Shown: positions 45,936 through 58,086 of the stretch, one piece after another
Layout of the letters: each line of letters opens with the position of its first letter
Numbering within the stretch: the first letter of the stretch is position 1
Source of the DNA: Paraphaeosphaeria minitans
Lineage: Eukaryota > Ascomycota > Dothideomycetes > Pleosporales > Didymosphaeriaceae
NCBI GenBank assembly: GCA_015832175.1
Contig: WJXW01000016.1
Location: 372,001-436,000 of the forward strand
Direction: 5' to 3'
Length of the DNA stretch: 64,000 nucleotides
Program-made: the position numbers and the translations under genes
Notes under the pieces: model-generated
Seen by the model: only the letters and a program-made list of their open reading frames with translations
What the model was told of the DNA's origin: nothing
Database searches by the model: none

Positions 45936-48269
45936 GAACACCACCGCCCACAGCCCAGGTCTGAGTCCTTGTGGTGGCCACTAGAGGCTGTGATTACACA
46001 ACGCAAATGTCGATCCACCCACCAAGCGCCGACGAATTTCCATGACCCCGGGGTCCGATGCGGAGGCGGAGAGCGTGACACCTACCTACGGCTGTGGCCA
46101 TCCCTGAGCATCGCTGGGCCAACGGACGAGCGGGAACCAGTGCGGTTCCACTCCAAGAGCAACCCTGGGGTACCGCATGATCTGGTTCATCTGTCCCATG
46201 TTTAGGCTCCATCGAGCCTGCTGCAAGAGCTATTCGAGAGGATCAACAACGCCAGCGCAAACGAAGAAGGTTCCGCGCAGACAGTAGCTTCGCACAGCTC
46301 CGGCTCCGCTCCAGCAACAGCCATCCGAGGCATGTTGACCCGGCGTCGCGCTCGGAGCTGCCAGACGCGACGAATCGCCCAGCCAAGGGTTCGCGGCATG
46401 GCGTCGTCCCTACATCCTGGAGTCGCGCGAACCGCACCTAGATGGTATCTAGTGGACCATGAAAACATGCCCAAGACGCTGGCGACGGTCCATCGACATG
46501 CTGCGGCTGCCACGTTTTTTGCTCTCCCCCTTGGCCCTAACGTCCAGCTCTAGATATCCTAGCGTACTGTTACCGTACCGTACCAGCTTTCTCCAGCGCC
46601 GCCGCTAGGTAGAGCGGCTGGGGAAGCGCCCTCTGGAAAGCCCGCTCGCTCACCATCGGATACCTAATGTCAGCTCGAGTGGAGCGAACGTCGTGCAGTT
46701 GTGGACCGATATCTAGGTATCTATTCCATAACGTTGGAATACCTCGACGTACGTCTGACCGTCTATATGCCGACTCACGCACGCCGCACCGCAGATGTTG
46801 ACTCGGGCTACCAGACCAAGTCCGCGAGTGTGTGGGGTCGTGAATGTTCCGAGAGAGGAGGCGCGCAGACAGCTCGGTCAGTAGCTACCTAGAACTAGGT
46901 GGATGGTCTATCCCGCCCGCTAGAGCCTTCTCGTACCGGAGACGATTCCAACGTCACCTGGGAGGCTGAACGTTTCGCCAGTATTCGGTAGATCTGATAC
47001 CTGCACAGTAGATACCGTACCCACGTGGCGCTCAGCTGCCGACACGACGCCGAGGGTTGCTGCGGTGAGGGTCGTTCGATCGGCGGAGGCTTGGGGATAC
47101 CGTACCAGTGCGGTCGTTGCTCCACCTGCTTTAGTGTGGGCGGCCCTGTACCCCGCAAAAAGTAGCACAGGAGGAAATAGCTAGGCGCGGTGGGGAGATG
47201 GCAGCTTGCGCATGCATCCTTCTACTATTAGGTACGCTCGGCGTGGTGGAGAGATGGCAGCCTGTGCATCCTTCTATGCTCTGCGTGGTGGAGATGGCAC
47301 GGGATGTTGGTTTCGGTGCGGTCGTGCCGCGCGGCTCTTGGACGATCAGATGCACCCTCGGCAAGCTCACTTCACATGTATCCAAACAACACACTGTCCG
47401 ATCCAGCAACGCAGCAGCAGCAGCCACATGTTCAACGAGCCGCCGCGAACATGTGAAGCCCTATCTACCTACCTTCACTATCCTGCGCGGACGGAGATGA
47501 TTCCGCACGACCAACTCGCCAACGCATGCAAGGCTGCTGGCGCGTGCCGCCGCTATGATATCATGCACCAAGATCATCCCCCGGTGCAGCCAGACGACGG
47601 AAGGCCGCAATTCCACAAATCGTACGTCGGGCATATGTCACTTTCGTACGGGCCCATGTCAGAAAGCAAAGGATCTGCATTGAGGCCGCTTCCCCGGCGT
47701 AGTGCGAGCATCGCCACATGGTGCCGGAGCGTCCAAAACAGTGATCGTTGGGCGACTCGACGACGGCGATTCAAGGTTCAGGTCGCGGGCCTGATCGCAA
47801 GTCGACGACGGGCACGACGTAGGTAGAACAGGTTGCTTCCTTCGGACAAGGGGAAGCTTGCTCTCTACTCTCTAGCCTGCACAAGGCATGTCCTGGCACA
47901 GGGTGTTGCAGTCAGGTGCTCGACTCAAGCGCGCGACCTTCCCCGGACAGCCCCAGATCAGCGCGCGGCAAGCATCCGTAGGGCTGAGCCTTTGCGTCCT
48001 CGACACGAGGTCGGAAGAAGGGACAATGGCCCATTACAACAGCAACTGTTTCAAAGCAACATTCTGCTTCTCAGCACACGCAGAGTCGTGCGACTCAACT
48101 ACGTACACATCACGCACAGCATAGCCCGCGTCGGTGCGCGTGAGAAAAGAAAAACCCCCAGCCGTCGTGATCCGCGGTGCCAGGACGGCCTTGGACCTCA
48201 GGGCCTGTTTGGTAGACGTGATCTGGAGGCTTGATCTCATCTCGATTACTAGATCCAGTTAGGCTCACA

Positions 48270-48307
48270 TTAAGATCACGCTGTGTTTAGTTCGAGCGTG
48301 ATCTTAA
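48270..48307. repeat. subterminal hairpin of the Harbinger element
   Basis: Perfect 13-bp arms TTAAGATCACGCT and AGCGTGATCTTAA enclose a 12-base loop. The arms carry the GCGTGATCT motif that also occurs in both TIRs, so they could be transposase binding sites. Confidence 0.85.
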
Positions 48308-48959
48308 CGTCATAAATAGAGGTCTAATCTAGAAGTAATTAACTAGCTAAATTAAACTTTACTAGTGCTAACAAGATCTATATTTATACCTATTTAAGCG
48401 TGAGATTATAAGTTAAACTAAGTATAAAGTTAAAAGGTCTATCTCGCCTAATTTTAGAGCTTTTTAACACTATAATGCTTAGCAGAGAGGCCCTTATAGG
48501 CGTTATAAAAGTGTTAATAGTAATAACTTTAGTGTTAATTAACACTATAGAGAGGACTATAGCTCTACTTATAAGTGTAAATAAATGCGTAGAGGATATA
48601 TGCCTAGGTCTAGCTTAGCTAGCTAGGTGCCTTATTAATAACTTATACTTATATAAAGAGACATGACTTTAGTAAAACACTTTTAAGGCTCTTATTACTT
48701 ACTATAGATAACACGTTAAAGATAGCTAATAAATTAAGGTTAAAGAGAAAGTACTTACGTTTCTATACATCTATACGTAAGGAGCTAGGTAGCAAGAAGC
48801 TAAACACTACTATAGGCACTTACTAAGCATAATTACTATATATATATATAGAGATTTTGCTTAACTTTTACTAACGTTAGTAGTAACTTTTACAAAGTCC
48901 TTACTGCAGTCCTTTTACTATATCTAGAAGTTGTATATTTACCCTCTAGCGCCTGCCTA

Positions 48960-49350
48960 GAGGCTATACGTAATAACCTAAAATATATACCTTTCTTTAA
49001 GGACTGTATAAGAGCTCTTAATAGGTTAAACTTTAAGGTCTATATACTAGTAGACAACTTTAAATAATATAGAAATTGCTATAGATACCTCTCCTAAAAT
49101 GTATTAGTAGCTATTAACTTTAATATAAACTTTATATATGTTTTAGCTAGCTAAGAGGGTAGCGCTTATAACACCTAGGTACTTATAAACGCTTATTAAT
49201 AAGGATTTATAGCTCCTCTAGGCAAATATTACCTAGCAGACGCTAGGTATATAAATAGTAATATAATACTTATACTATATTATAGCGTATACTATTACTT
49301 TTAAGAGATAGTGTAGCTACTAAATAGTAGGCCTTAAATAGTAGAGGAGC
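48960..49350 (+). pseudogene. Harbinger-type DDE transposase (DDE_Tnp_4), RIP-destroyed
   Basis: Reading through stops gives FFKDCIRAL, then YLS and NVLVAINFNINFIYVLA, EGSAYNT and KYYLADARYINS. These correspond to the conserved blocks of PIF/Harbinger nucleases (FxDCxGALDG, SQNVLxxCD, AGWEGSAHD and YYLADAGY). The expected Asp after CxxAL and the one in SAHD both read Asn, and His reads Tyr, as G-to-A and C-to-T changes would produce. The third Asp in YLAD is kept. Many TAG/TAA codons stand where Gln/Trp would be. The limits given cover only the recognisable core. Confidence 0.8.
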
Positions 49351-51417
49351 TATTTAATTACTAGTATAGTAGTCTCTAAAATATTATTAAGTGTACGTTT
49401 AGCGTCTTTAAGCGTTATTAGAGGATTTTTAATAAGTTTTATAAGTTTAATATTATAACTTAGGTTAAGCTTATATACGCTCTTATAGCTATATATAATC
49501 TAATTAATTAAATAGGTAGTGTAGGTAAGGACTTTAAGCAGCTACCTACGTACGCTAGTAAGTAGTATAAGAACTTTTTCTAGGAGCTTACTATTATAGA
49601 GGATTAACACCTAATAAATTAGCTTTTAATAAGGGAGGAGCAGGAGTTATAGCGCAAAGAGATAGTAAAGGAGATATAGGCGTTGTATAAATAAGTGATT
49701 TAGGAAAGTAAGGTATAAGAGAGAAAGTGTAGGTTACTAGAGTAGTAATACTATAGAAGGCGAGTAAAACACTAACTAGCGTATAGACTACTATTGCTAG
49801 TCTTAGCGCGTTGCGCTAATTTACTTTTATATACTTATTAACTTTCTATAGAAACTCTATAACCTACTTTTTCTTCTTTAACTTACTATTACTCTCCTAA
49901 GTTAGCCTAATAGTGTGTAGCCGCAACTACTTATTGCGTAGGACACTTAGCTACTTATTTACCTTATTCTTTACCTAGGTTTTCTGCACTAATTAAGGCT
50001 TAAGACTTAGATAGAGCTTAGTAATAAAAGGTAACTTAAAACACTTAGTAATTAGCATCTTTAAGTAGTAATCTAGAACGCTGTACGTTCTTATAAAATA
50101 ATTAATTACCTTCTACTAGGGATCTTTTAATAGAGCTTCTACTAATCTTTTAATTTCTATAGCTATATTACTAACCTACTTACTTAATTTATTAGCTAAA
50201 GTTATCTTTTTATAAGATCTCTCTACTATAGTTAACGTCTTTACACGCCTTTTATAAGGCTTTAGAGTTTCTATCTTATTACTATCCTCTTTACTATTAC
50301 CTTTAATTATTACTATAATTAATTAATTAATATCTTTTGCCCTAGCTCTATTAGTAATTACGCTATTAAATAGTTACTAGTGTAAGTCCTTATACGCTAG
50401 AGGCTTTATATAATATTTTTAAGCGTTTAGGTGTTTTTTAAAGTACTTTATTAGCGCCTAGCTATTTTTTATAATAACGCTAAACTTATTTACAGTAAAT
50501 CTAGAGAGGTTATTTAGCTCTTACTAGACTTTCTAGTCTACTTTATAGTTATTATAGCGATTTTTACACTACTAGATAGATAACACTACGCCTAGTAGAA
50601 ACACTAAGGCCACTTTTTTAGCTACTATATACTATACTATTACTTTATAACTAGTATTTATATATTACTTATAGTCCTCTACCTACTCTATAAGCGCTAA
50701 GAGGAGCGTCTTAATTATATATAGTAACTATAGACTCTAACCCTAGCTCTCTTTAGGCGTTAGCAACGCTATAAACGTTAATAGAGATAACGCTAGCGTC
50801 TATAATAGAGGAAAGAGAGTTAATATTAGTAATAAAGTAGGTGTTAAGCTCTATAAGAGCTCTTGTAACGCCTTATGCGCTAGAGTACTTAGAGTTAGTA
50901 TAGAGGATTAATTAATAATAACACTAAAGTTTAACAAGATAAGACTTTTAGATAGGTAGTTACTAAATATAGGTTAATCTAGATACGTTAGAAGCGGGTC
51001 TTTAGAACAATTTGTATAGCTACACTAACAAAAAATTCTACGCTAGCGCTTTACTGAAACCGGGCGAGATCAAGCCCAGATCACGATTTGAGATCACGCC
51101 CACCGAACAGGCCCTCAGCGTGACCGATGATGGAGTCGCGGCTGCAGCGATCAGCGCCCTCGATATGCAGGTACCTACCACTCGCATGTGTGCGAACGGG
51201 ACATCCGAAGCACCACCGCCAAACAATAGTTCAGAACGCGCAACCAACCCGCACCAGCACGGTGCGCATTTCCGACAGGCCTGGTCCTCGGCCAGCCTCC
51301 TCGCAAAGTTCCTAGGTAGGGAGCACGCGTCATGCGAGCCCGAGTTTGCAGCTGCGAGGCGGCGGTGGATTCGCGTTGCGGAAGAGGGTTGCATGTGATG
51401 CTTGCGAGTGGAGCTGA

Positions 51418-51538
51418 GCCTCACGCCGCACGCTGCACGCCTCGCGCCTCGCGCCTCACGCCTCACGCCGCACGCTGCACGCCTCGCGCCTCACGCCTCA
51501 CGCCTCACGCCTAACGCCTCCCGCCTAACGCCTCCCGC
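51418..51538. repeat. CGCCTCACGC decamer minisatellite
   Basis: Tandem decamers of CGCCTCACGC and CGCCTCGCGC type, including a repeated 60-bp higher-order unit starting TCACGCCGCACGCTGCACGC. Confidence 0.88.
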
Positions 51539-52718
51539 GGAGTGCAGTGCAGTCTGGACGACGCCTCTGCAACGTGCGACAACGTGCGCGCGCCCGAACT
51601 GCACCTCGGACGATGCTAGGTAGACTACCTATATCGTATCGATAGCTTCCGCAGCCCGGGCTCCACCGTGCCAGCCCTCTCTCTCTTTCTCTCTCTCTCC
51701 AACACCTGGTTCGCTCGCCTTCCAGACACATCCCCACACCGACGCGCCTTTTTTTTTGCTCTCTCCCCTTCATGCACCTTTCCGCACGTCTCTCGGCCGG
51801 CTACAGCGCGGGTCGCCCAGCCCAGAACTCGAGACAAGGAAGTTTTCCAGAAGGCTTTTTTTCGGCCGGCCGTTTGGGGCCGCTTGGGCGCGAAACCGTT
51901 GCGGCGCTGGCGCCCGTGAGTGGACAAGGAGGCCTCGTGCGGACGTGCGTTTTATGCATTTTCTGCGTTTTGCGTTTTCACGTGTCGGAACGTCCGTCCG
52001 GCGTTGCATGCATGCAGTGGCGTGTAAGCATGTTCAACAGCTCGAGCTCGAGCTCGGTCGCGGGCACGGTGGTGGTCATGGCAAGCGTAGGTAGGTACCG
52101 TAGTCTATATTGCTTTTTATTTCTTCTTCGAGACTCACGTCGTCGAGCCACGCGGCGCGCCCGCGGTATTTTGCACGCAGACGCTGTCAGCAGAGCTAGA
52201 CGTCGACCTAGGTAGGTACTGGCTGCGGGAGAATCAGCCACCCCTGACACGCCCTGCCTTTGAGCCTTTGATCGCGCGTTACAAGTCGAGTCGAGGTGGG
52301 TTAGGTTGAGCCGAGTCGTGAGCCGAGTCGAGTCGAGTCGAGGCCACACCGACACAAACACAAACACAAACACAAACACCAACGCAAATCACACCTCCCT
52401 CTCCGTAGCTATCTCCACTTTCCGCCTCTCCACCAGACGGTCCAGTCCGCCGCCCCCTGCGCATCGTAACCCCGAGCACCCGCCGAACACCTCCCACCCT
52501 TACCCTTACCCGTACCCACTTTCTCCTTACAGTACAGTCAATACATCTGACTCCCTTCCCCTTGTCCTCCGACTCCCTCCGCTAGCTCGCATAAGAAAAA
52601 AATCCTACACCTGTCGCATGCAAGCTGGCCCTGGATGGATGGATGGATACGATACCTAGACTAGACTTACCTTACCGTACCGTACCTTACCGTACCTACT
52701 AGCCCCACCGTCAGCACA

Positions 52719-52768
52719 GCACAGCACAGCACAGCACAGCACAGCACCAGCACCAGCACCAGCACTCG
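52719..52768. repeat. CAGCA/CACCAG array
   Basis: Tandem ACAGC pentamers followed by ACCAGC hexamers. Confidence 0.88.
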
Positions 52769-52875
52769 CAACGTGAAAGTCGCGTTCTTGGCGCCGGAAG
52801 AGAGGGTCTGGAAGGTGGGTTGTGCGTGGCTGGAGAGCGAAGTGGCACTTGTGAGCTTGGTGCGGGAACGCTGCA

Positions 52876-52901
52876 TGGTGGTGGTGGTGGTGGTGGTGGT
52901 T
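52876..52901. repeat. GGT trinucleotide array
   Basis: Eight uninterrupted GGT/GTG triplets. Confidence 0.88.
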
Positions 52902-52960
52902 TGCAGCAACGGTGACGGTGACTCGCACATGGTTTGCAGATGTGTCTGGACTTTGGTCTA

Positions 52961-53406
52961 GGAGTCTGTACTATACTAATACTGTATAGTGCAGTATAGT
53001 ATAGTACAGTATAGTATAGTACAGTATAGTATAGTACAGTATAGTACAGTACAGTACGATACCTACAGTTCCAGCACGCACACTCCAAAACCCTACGCCT
53101 ACGCCTACGCCCAGTCGCTCGCCAGAGCTTAGGTATCTCCTCTCCTCTCGTCCGGAGTCTGTACTATACTAATACTGTATAGCACAGTATAGTATAGTAC
53201 AGTATAGTATAGTACAGTATAGTATAGTACAGTATGGTATAGTACAGTATAGTATAGTACAGTATAGTATAGTACAGTATAGTATAGTACAGTATAGTAC
53301 AGTACAGTACGATACCTACAGTTCCAGCACGCACACTCCAAAACCCTACGCCTACGCCTACGCCCAGTCGCTCGCCAGAGCTTAGGTATCTCCTCTCCTC
53401 TCGTCC
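52961..53406. repeat. large tandem duplication with internal microsatellite expansion
   Basis: Unit 1 (52961-53153, 193 bp) and unit 2 (53154-53406, 253 bp) both start GGAGTCTGTACTATACTAAT and end with the same 95-bp GC-rich tail. They differ mainly in the number of 15-mers ACAGTATAGTATAGT in between, more of which occur in unit 2. Confidence 0.9.
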
Positions 53407-53799
53407 CTCACGCAGTCCACTTTCCACATGCTGCAATGTCTCCCGTCCAAGCAAACACGTCGCACCGCCATCCCGCGCGAACTAGCCTACCTACCTACCT
53501 ACCTACCTACTTTTTCCCTTCCCATCCCGACGATCCGTCCATCCATCCAGTGTAGTGTAGTGTAGTGTACCATACCTCCCTAGCGCCCCGCCACACCACG
53601 CGAACCCCTCCTCCAGACCCTGCATCTCGGAACCAACCTCCGCGCAGAACCTTTTTTCTTGCTTCGGCTCGGCCAAGAGACAGACGAGTTTTCTAGGTGG
53701 AGAAATACCCAACTAGCGTTCCAGCGCGGTGTAGCATAGCATAGCGTTCCAGACAGGCAGGCTACCTATCAAACGGAGGCGGTGCGGTTGGGCTGCGAC

Positions 53800-53862
53800 G
53801 ACGCAGGGTCGCAGGGTCGCAGAGTCGCAGGGTCGCAGAGCCGCAGGGTCGCAAAGCCGCAC
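53800..53862. repeat. 9-bp minisatellite GGGTCGCAG
   Basis: About seven nonamers of GGGTCGCAG, AGTCGCAGG and AGCCGCAGG type. Confidence 0.88.
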
Positions 53863-55269
53863 TTGCCTGATCGGGTCGCTCGCTTCTACCTACTGTGTGG
53901 TGTGGGTTTTCGATGTATACGATACGCGGCTATACCACATCGAAGGTGGGGGGGATTGCGTACTGGAACGATACGGTACGTACGGAGTGGGTCGCGTAGG
54001 TAGGTAGGTAGGTACCTAAGGGTGTCGGTGGCGCCACACGTGCCACGAGCCCTTGGGAAATGTGCCACGGTAGGTAGACTAGATACCTATCGTGCGATGG
54101 ATGGATGGGGTCCTCGCGCTAAGTGCGGTTGCAATGGGCGTTTTTCACCGGCAACGGGGAGATTGTGGAAAGAGGAATGAGTAGGTACTTTTCGGTGTTT
54201 GTGGGCGCTTGGAGGGTTGTCGCTGTGGAGGGTCGTCGTGGGGTGTCACCTTGTGCTGCTCTGGGCTGGGAGATTTGCAAGCATGACCAGGACAGGATGC
54301 ACAGGCGTGGGTTGGTCGGGTTGGGGCATGCGAGGATAGAATGATGGCGTTACTTGGAAGGGCGAATGCATACTACGGTAACACGGTTCCTGCAGGTAGG
54401 TATGTCAGTTTCTCCTATGCACGAACGAGGGCACTGCTATGGATAATTACAGCCGCATCCACGCAGACCTCTACCAGACGTGGCGATGGTAGAAAAGAAA
54501 AAGGCATTCAATACCAAAAGAAACAAGAAGAAAAAACACGCCGTCGAGTATCCCATCATCCCTCTCGCTCAAAGTGAATACACCCCATGCATCCCTTTCC
54601 AAGTCTCGAGATGCCCACCTTGCTGTCCTATCTCACACCGCCCATCTCTACGCTCTCACCCCAACCCCGACCCTCGCCCTCACGGTCTCGATTCTTGACC
54701 AAGTCCTCCTCCGTCCACAGACCCACCTCTTCCACTCCCCACTCCCCACGTCCCCCCCTTACACGGCCTCAACACCATCCCCACCCATCATCCTACTACT
54801 CCCCGCCAACGCAGAACCACAGCACCGTGACCCGTCCAACACGCATCCCCGCACCAGCAGCGTACGAAGACGGCAGCAGCAACAGGCAAGGAACCGACTG
54901 CACACTACACGCACAGGCACCCATGCGGCGGGCAACAGGGACGTAAGCCCTCCGTGCCTTGCAGAGGGCCAGCGAGCCAAAAGCATCCCGCGTCGTGCAG
55001 ATGGCAAGGTCGCGCAGGCCACCAGACCCGTTGTCGTGCCATCCACAGCCGCCTCGCCGATCCCATTACGCGCTCGATGCTACGCGTCACTGGCAAACAG
55101 AAGAGGGGCACGCGTGCCTTGACATTTCTTTTCAGTTACAGTGGCCGTCTATATGATCCAGGACGTTATACAAACGGCGAGGCGCTTGTGCCGCGCCTGT
55201 GTCCTCGTCCTCCGTCCTCTGCCCACGTGGGCCTTCGTCCCTCATCCCTCAACCGCCGCAGCCGCGCGT

Positions 55270-58086
55270 CTAAAAATCTTGGTCGTCGCTGCCCGCGATG
55301 ATCACATTGTTGACCTGCATGCCAGTCAGCGGAATCCAGCGAGTCACGATCCAGGACGTGGCGAAGCGAGGCGGAGATAGACGCAAGCAAGGACGACTTG
55401 GGAAGTAGAGAATGGACCGGATGAGCGGACACGATCGGAACGTGGTGCAACCATGATCACCCCCAGCCGTGCGGCTCATGGGCACAGTGGAAGACACGTC
55501 TTGCCTGGTGCGACCGTGACTTGCATGCGGGCCCGCTTCCCCATCCCCCGCAGTGGAATGCGCACCGTGCAAGGGATATTTTGCAGAGAGCAGGGGGCGA
55601 TGTCCTGTAGCGCTGTCGTGGCGCATTGCGACGCCATGTCCCTCGTAAAGAAACAGGTACGACTGAAATGAAATACAGGTAGGGTAAGCGACGTACCTTG
55701 AGTACCATCCTGCACAGTTGTGTTGCGAGGAGGAGCTGTTGCCTCTTGGAGATCAAAGGATCGATCACGAAATGCTCCTTCATGTCTGTAGGTCGGCCCG
55801 AGTTAGCACGGCTCATTTCAGAGTGCATGTTGACGGTGCATGATAAAGGCCTGTGCATTCCAAGCCCGAGCAGTCCGCACACGCAACCAGGCCGAGACCG
55901 GAGAAACAAGGTGCGGAGAGACATTGTAGGAAGACGCCGCCACCGTGCTGGAGGAAAATTTGAGCCTGTCGATCAAACCACGGGACCACGGGTTGAGCCG
56001 TTGTAGGTGCATGGTGGAACACGGAGTGACCATACAGGCGTCATACAGATGTTGGTTCGATAGCCTGGTGTTGTGTAGGATCGTAACGGCATGAGCCGCT
56101 TGTCGCACCCGGAGATTGACCCACGAAAGAAAGAGGATAAGACTCACCGTTGCTACCGGTTTGCATACAATCAACACCTAACCTAGAGTTGTTTTCCCTG
56201 GCTTGGCGCGACTTGATGTTTGCAAGTGTTTCGATCGGGCTGAGACCAGAGTTCTCGGCCAGTGCCATGGGTACGCAGTCAAGCGCATCGGCAAAAGCGC
56301 GCATTGCGTACTGCTCGAGACCGGGGCTCTGTAATAGCGGTCAGAATCTACTGCATCATCCCGGGAAGGGCGTTGGTACCTTGACGGCAGCATCCTCCAC
56401 AGCGAGCGAACAAGCAATCTCGGCGGCACCGCCACCATATACGATGCGGCTATCTCTTACTAGATTTCGGACAACGCAGAGAGCGTCGTGCAATGATCGT
56501 TTCGCTTCATCAATGATCTGCCAATTGTTAGCGCGCTGGTACGGGCTTGAGGTAACTCTCTGTCGGGCATGTCCCGAGAGCATTCCTAATCGAGCGTCGA
56601 TTTGTAGCTACGCACCATCTTGTTGCTACCACGGACAAATACTGTCACCGCACGAGTGTTTGCACATTCTTCGATGACCAGCATCTTGTCGCGGGTTGTT
56701 CCGAACGTTAGTTCCCGGACAACGCCCGCTTTGCCCAGCTTCTCTGCGCTCAGGTCCTCGAACCTGGGCACTATTCGGCCGTTTGTAGCGATTGCGATCA
56801 GCTCAATTTCAGGGCCTCCTACCCACCGGACAGCGGGTAGTTTGTTGGTAAGGAGCAGGTGGTTGGCCTCGTCGTCGAATCCCCATTGGCATATTACCAC
56901 GTTGGCGCCGGTATCTTTGATCTGCTTTATCATTTCGGTGAACTTGTCGGATTCGTACGTCTGAAGCTTCTTGAACTCCTCGACGGACGTAATGTCCAGC
57001 TTGTGCTTCGTCTTAGGCTTCGGGGGCTCGAAAGCGCATGTGAGGATGGCAAGTTTCGCGTCCTTGACCTCGTCCGGCATTTGCGGGTGGGAGAAGTCCT
57101 TGTCTATTATGACACCCTGGACAAGTAGTGTGTCCTCCAGCGCCCCTCCGACCTTGCCGTCCACCTTGATAAGCTCGAAATCAACGTCCTTCCGGGACAG
57201 ATCCGCGACGGACAACACGGCGTCAACGGCAATTTTGGCGAAGTGGTCGTGTGCTTTTGACACGATCTTGCTGCCCAGACTCGTCTTGGCGACCTTGAAC
57301 AGCTCCTCCGTGTTTTCCTTGGAGAACTTGATCTCGTCGCTGATCTCGTCGAGCTTCGCAACGGCGACCTCGCAGGCCTGGTCGTAGCCATCCGCTATCC
57401 GGATCGGGTGAATGCCCTTGTCAATGAGGTCCGCCGCTTGCTCCAGGAGCGCGCCCGCAAGCACCACTACACCCGTCGTACCGTCGCCGATCTCGTCATC
57501 TTGTGATTTCGAGAGCTCAACGAGCAGCTTCGCGACGTGGTTGGAGATTTCCATCTGCGAAAGAATGGTGGCGCCATCGTTGGTCACGGTGATGTCGCCG
57601 TCGGGCGAGATCAAGATCTTGTCCAATCCTCGGGGTCCCTGTACAAATGAGCCCATGTCACATTCCCACAGTCCGATATGCGTACCAAAGATGTCTTGAC
57701 AATGTTGGCCACAGTCCGCGCGGCCAGGATATGTGACTTGACCGCTTCGTTGCCGTGTTGCCTCTTCTTCTTGCCTTGGCTGTGTTCCGTCAGCTTCCCC
57801 GGTTCTTCTCATGTCCTCCTGCGTACACCAGCACTTGACATACTCTCTGACAATAATGAATGGCCGTCCCGACTCATCCTTCATCACCTGGGCTATACGT
57901 GCGCATTAGTCGTCGGTCGCGGTGGGCGGGGTAGCTTCTGCGGATTTCGAGCGAGGCATACCATTCGACATGTCCAGTTCTGGATATCCAGTCAGTCAGC
58001 ATGTGGATTTCGGTCATTCATGTTGGACATGGCGTGGTGGGGGGTGGGGGAGCTGGTTCCAGCCTGCAACACTTACGCATCGCCAT
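55270..58086 (-). CDS. CCT5: T-complex protein 1 subunit epsilon (chaperonin CCT5)
   Basis: Nine exons were placed: 58086-58077, 57979-57962, 57892-57844, 57779-57686, 57638-56616, 56517-56380, 56328-56148, 55785-55697 and 55314-55270. Together they encode 548 residues in consistent phase, close to the usual length of about 540. Landmarks: [19 protein letters not shown] at the N-terminus, [20 protein letters not shown], the nucleotide-binding [22 protein letters not shown], and the C-terminal LGVDC and [14 protein letters not shown]. The specific N-terminal and middle blocks identify the epsilon subunit. The protein is one of eight in the cytosolic TRiC/CCT ring, which uses ATP to fold actin, tubulin and other clients. 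The first exon has only ten coding bases. It is divergent from the HP1 gene, with 377 bases between start codons. Confidence 0.95.

Larger units (their letters stand above)
42684..48200. other. GC-rich gene-poor tract
   Basis: No supportable gene in 5.5 kb. Open frames (for example 42940-43590, 44031-45164, 47206-47826) are low-complexity readings of microsatellites or lack any domain. Contents: T21 at 42751-42771, TACC arrays and CTTGC pentamers at 44.0-44.2 kb, CTATG pentamers at 45046-45075, T28 at 45422-45449, and a 36-bp minisatellite at 45.8 kb. Confidence 0.5.
48201..51114. mobile_element. complete RIP-degraded PIF/Harbinger DNA transposon with TIRs
   Basis: The left end GGGCCTGTTTGGTAGACG and the right end, read on the minus strand as GGGCCTGTTCGGTGGGCG, are terminal inverted repeats. 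TCA flanks both ends (48198-48200 and 51115-51117), a 3-bp target duplication as expected for PIF/Harbinger. The 2914-bp inside is AT-rich, full of TpA and without any long frame. Reading the plus strand at 48960-49350 through stops still gives Harbinger transposase landmarks. The right part, on the minus strand near 50.1-50.3 kb, has Lys/Arg-rich remnants (ETLKPYKRRVKTLTIVERSY) that may be the second, Myb/SANT-type protein of such elements. The element cannot be autonomous now. Confidence 0.85.
51115..55269. other. GC-rich gene-poor tract with tandem duplications
   Basis: No convincing gene. It contains the minisatellites listed next, GTAGGTAGGTACC-type motifs at 52.1, 52.2, 53.5 and 54.0 kb, and Pro/Ser/Arg-rich open frames near 54.6-55.1 kb that lack a domain. 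The last part is the 3' flank of the CCT5 gene. Confidence 0.5.

Noticed and set aside
48240..51000. AT-rich block as a mitochondrial insertion or centromere core
   Set aside because: TIRs, target duplication and transposase remnants explain it as a RIP-degraded Harbinger element.
52711..53454. Minus-strand frames reading VLYYTVLYYT repeats
   Set aside because: Direct translation of the ACAGTATAGTATAGT microsatellite; no coding evidence.
54574..55122. Pro/Ser/Thr-rich open frame
   Set aside because: It begins at a non-ATG codon, shows no conserved feature, and the competing frames on both strands are equally open in this GC-rich DNA.
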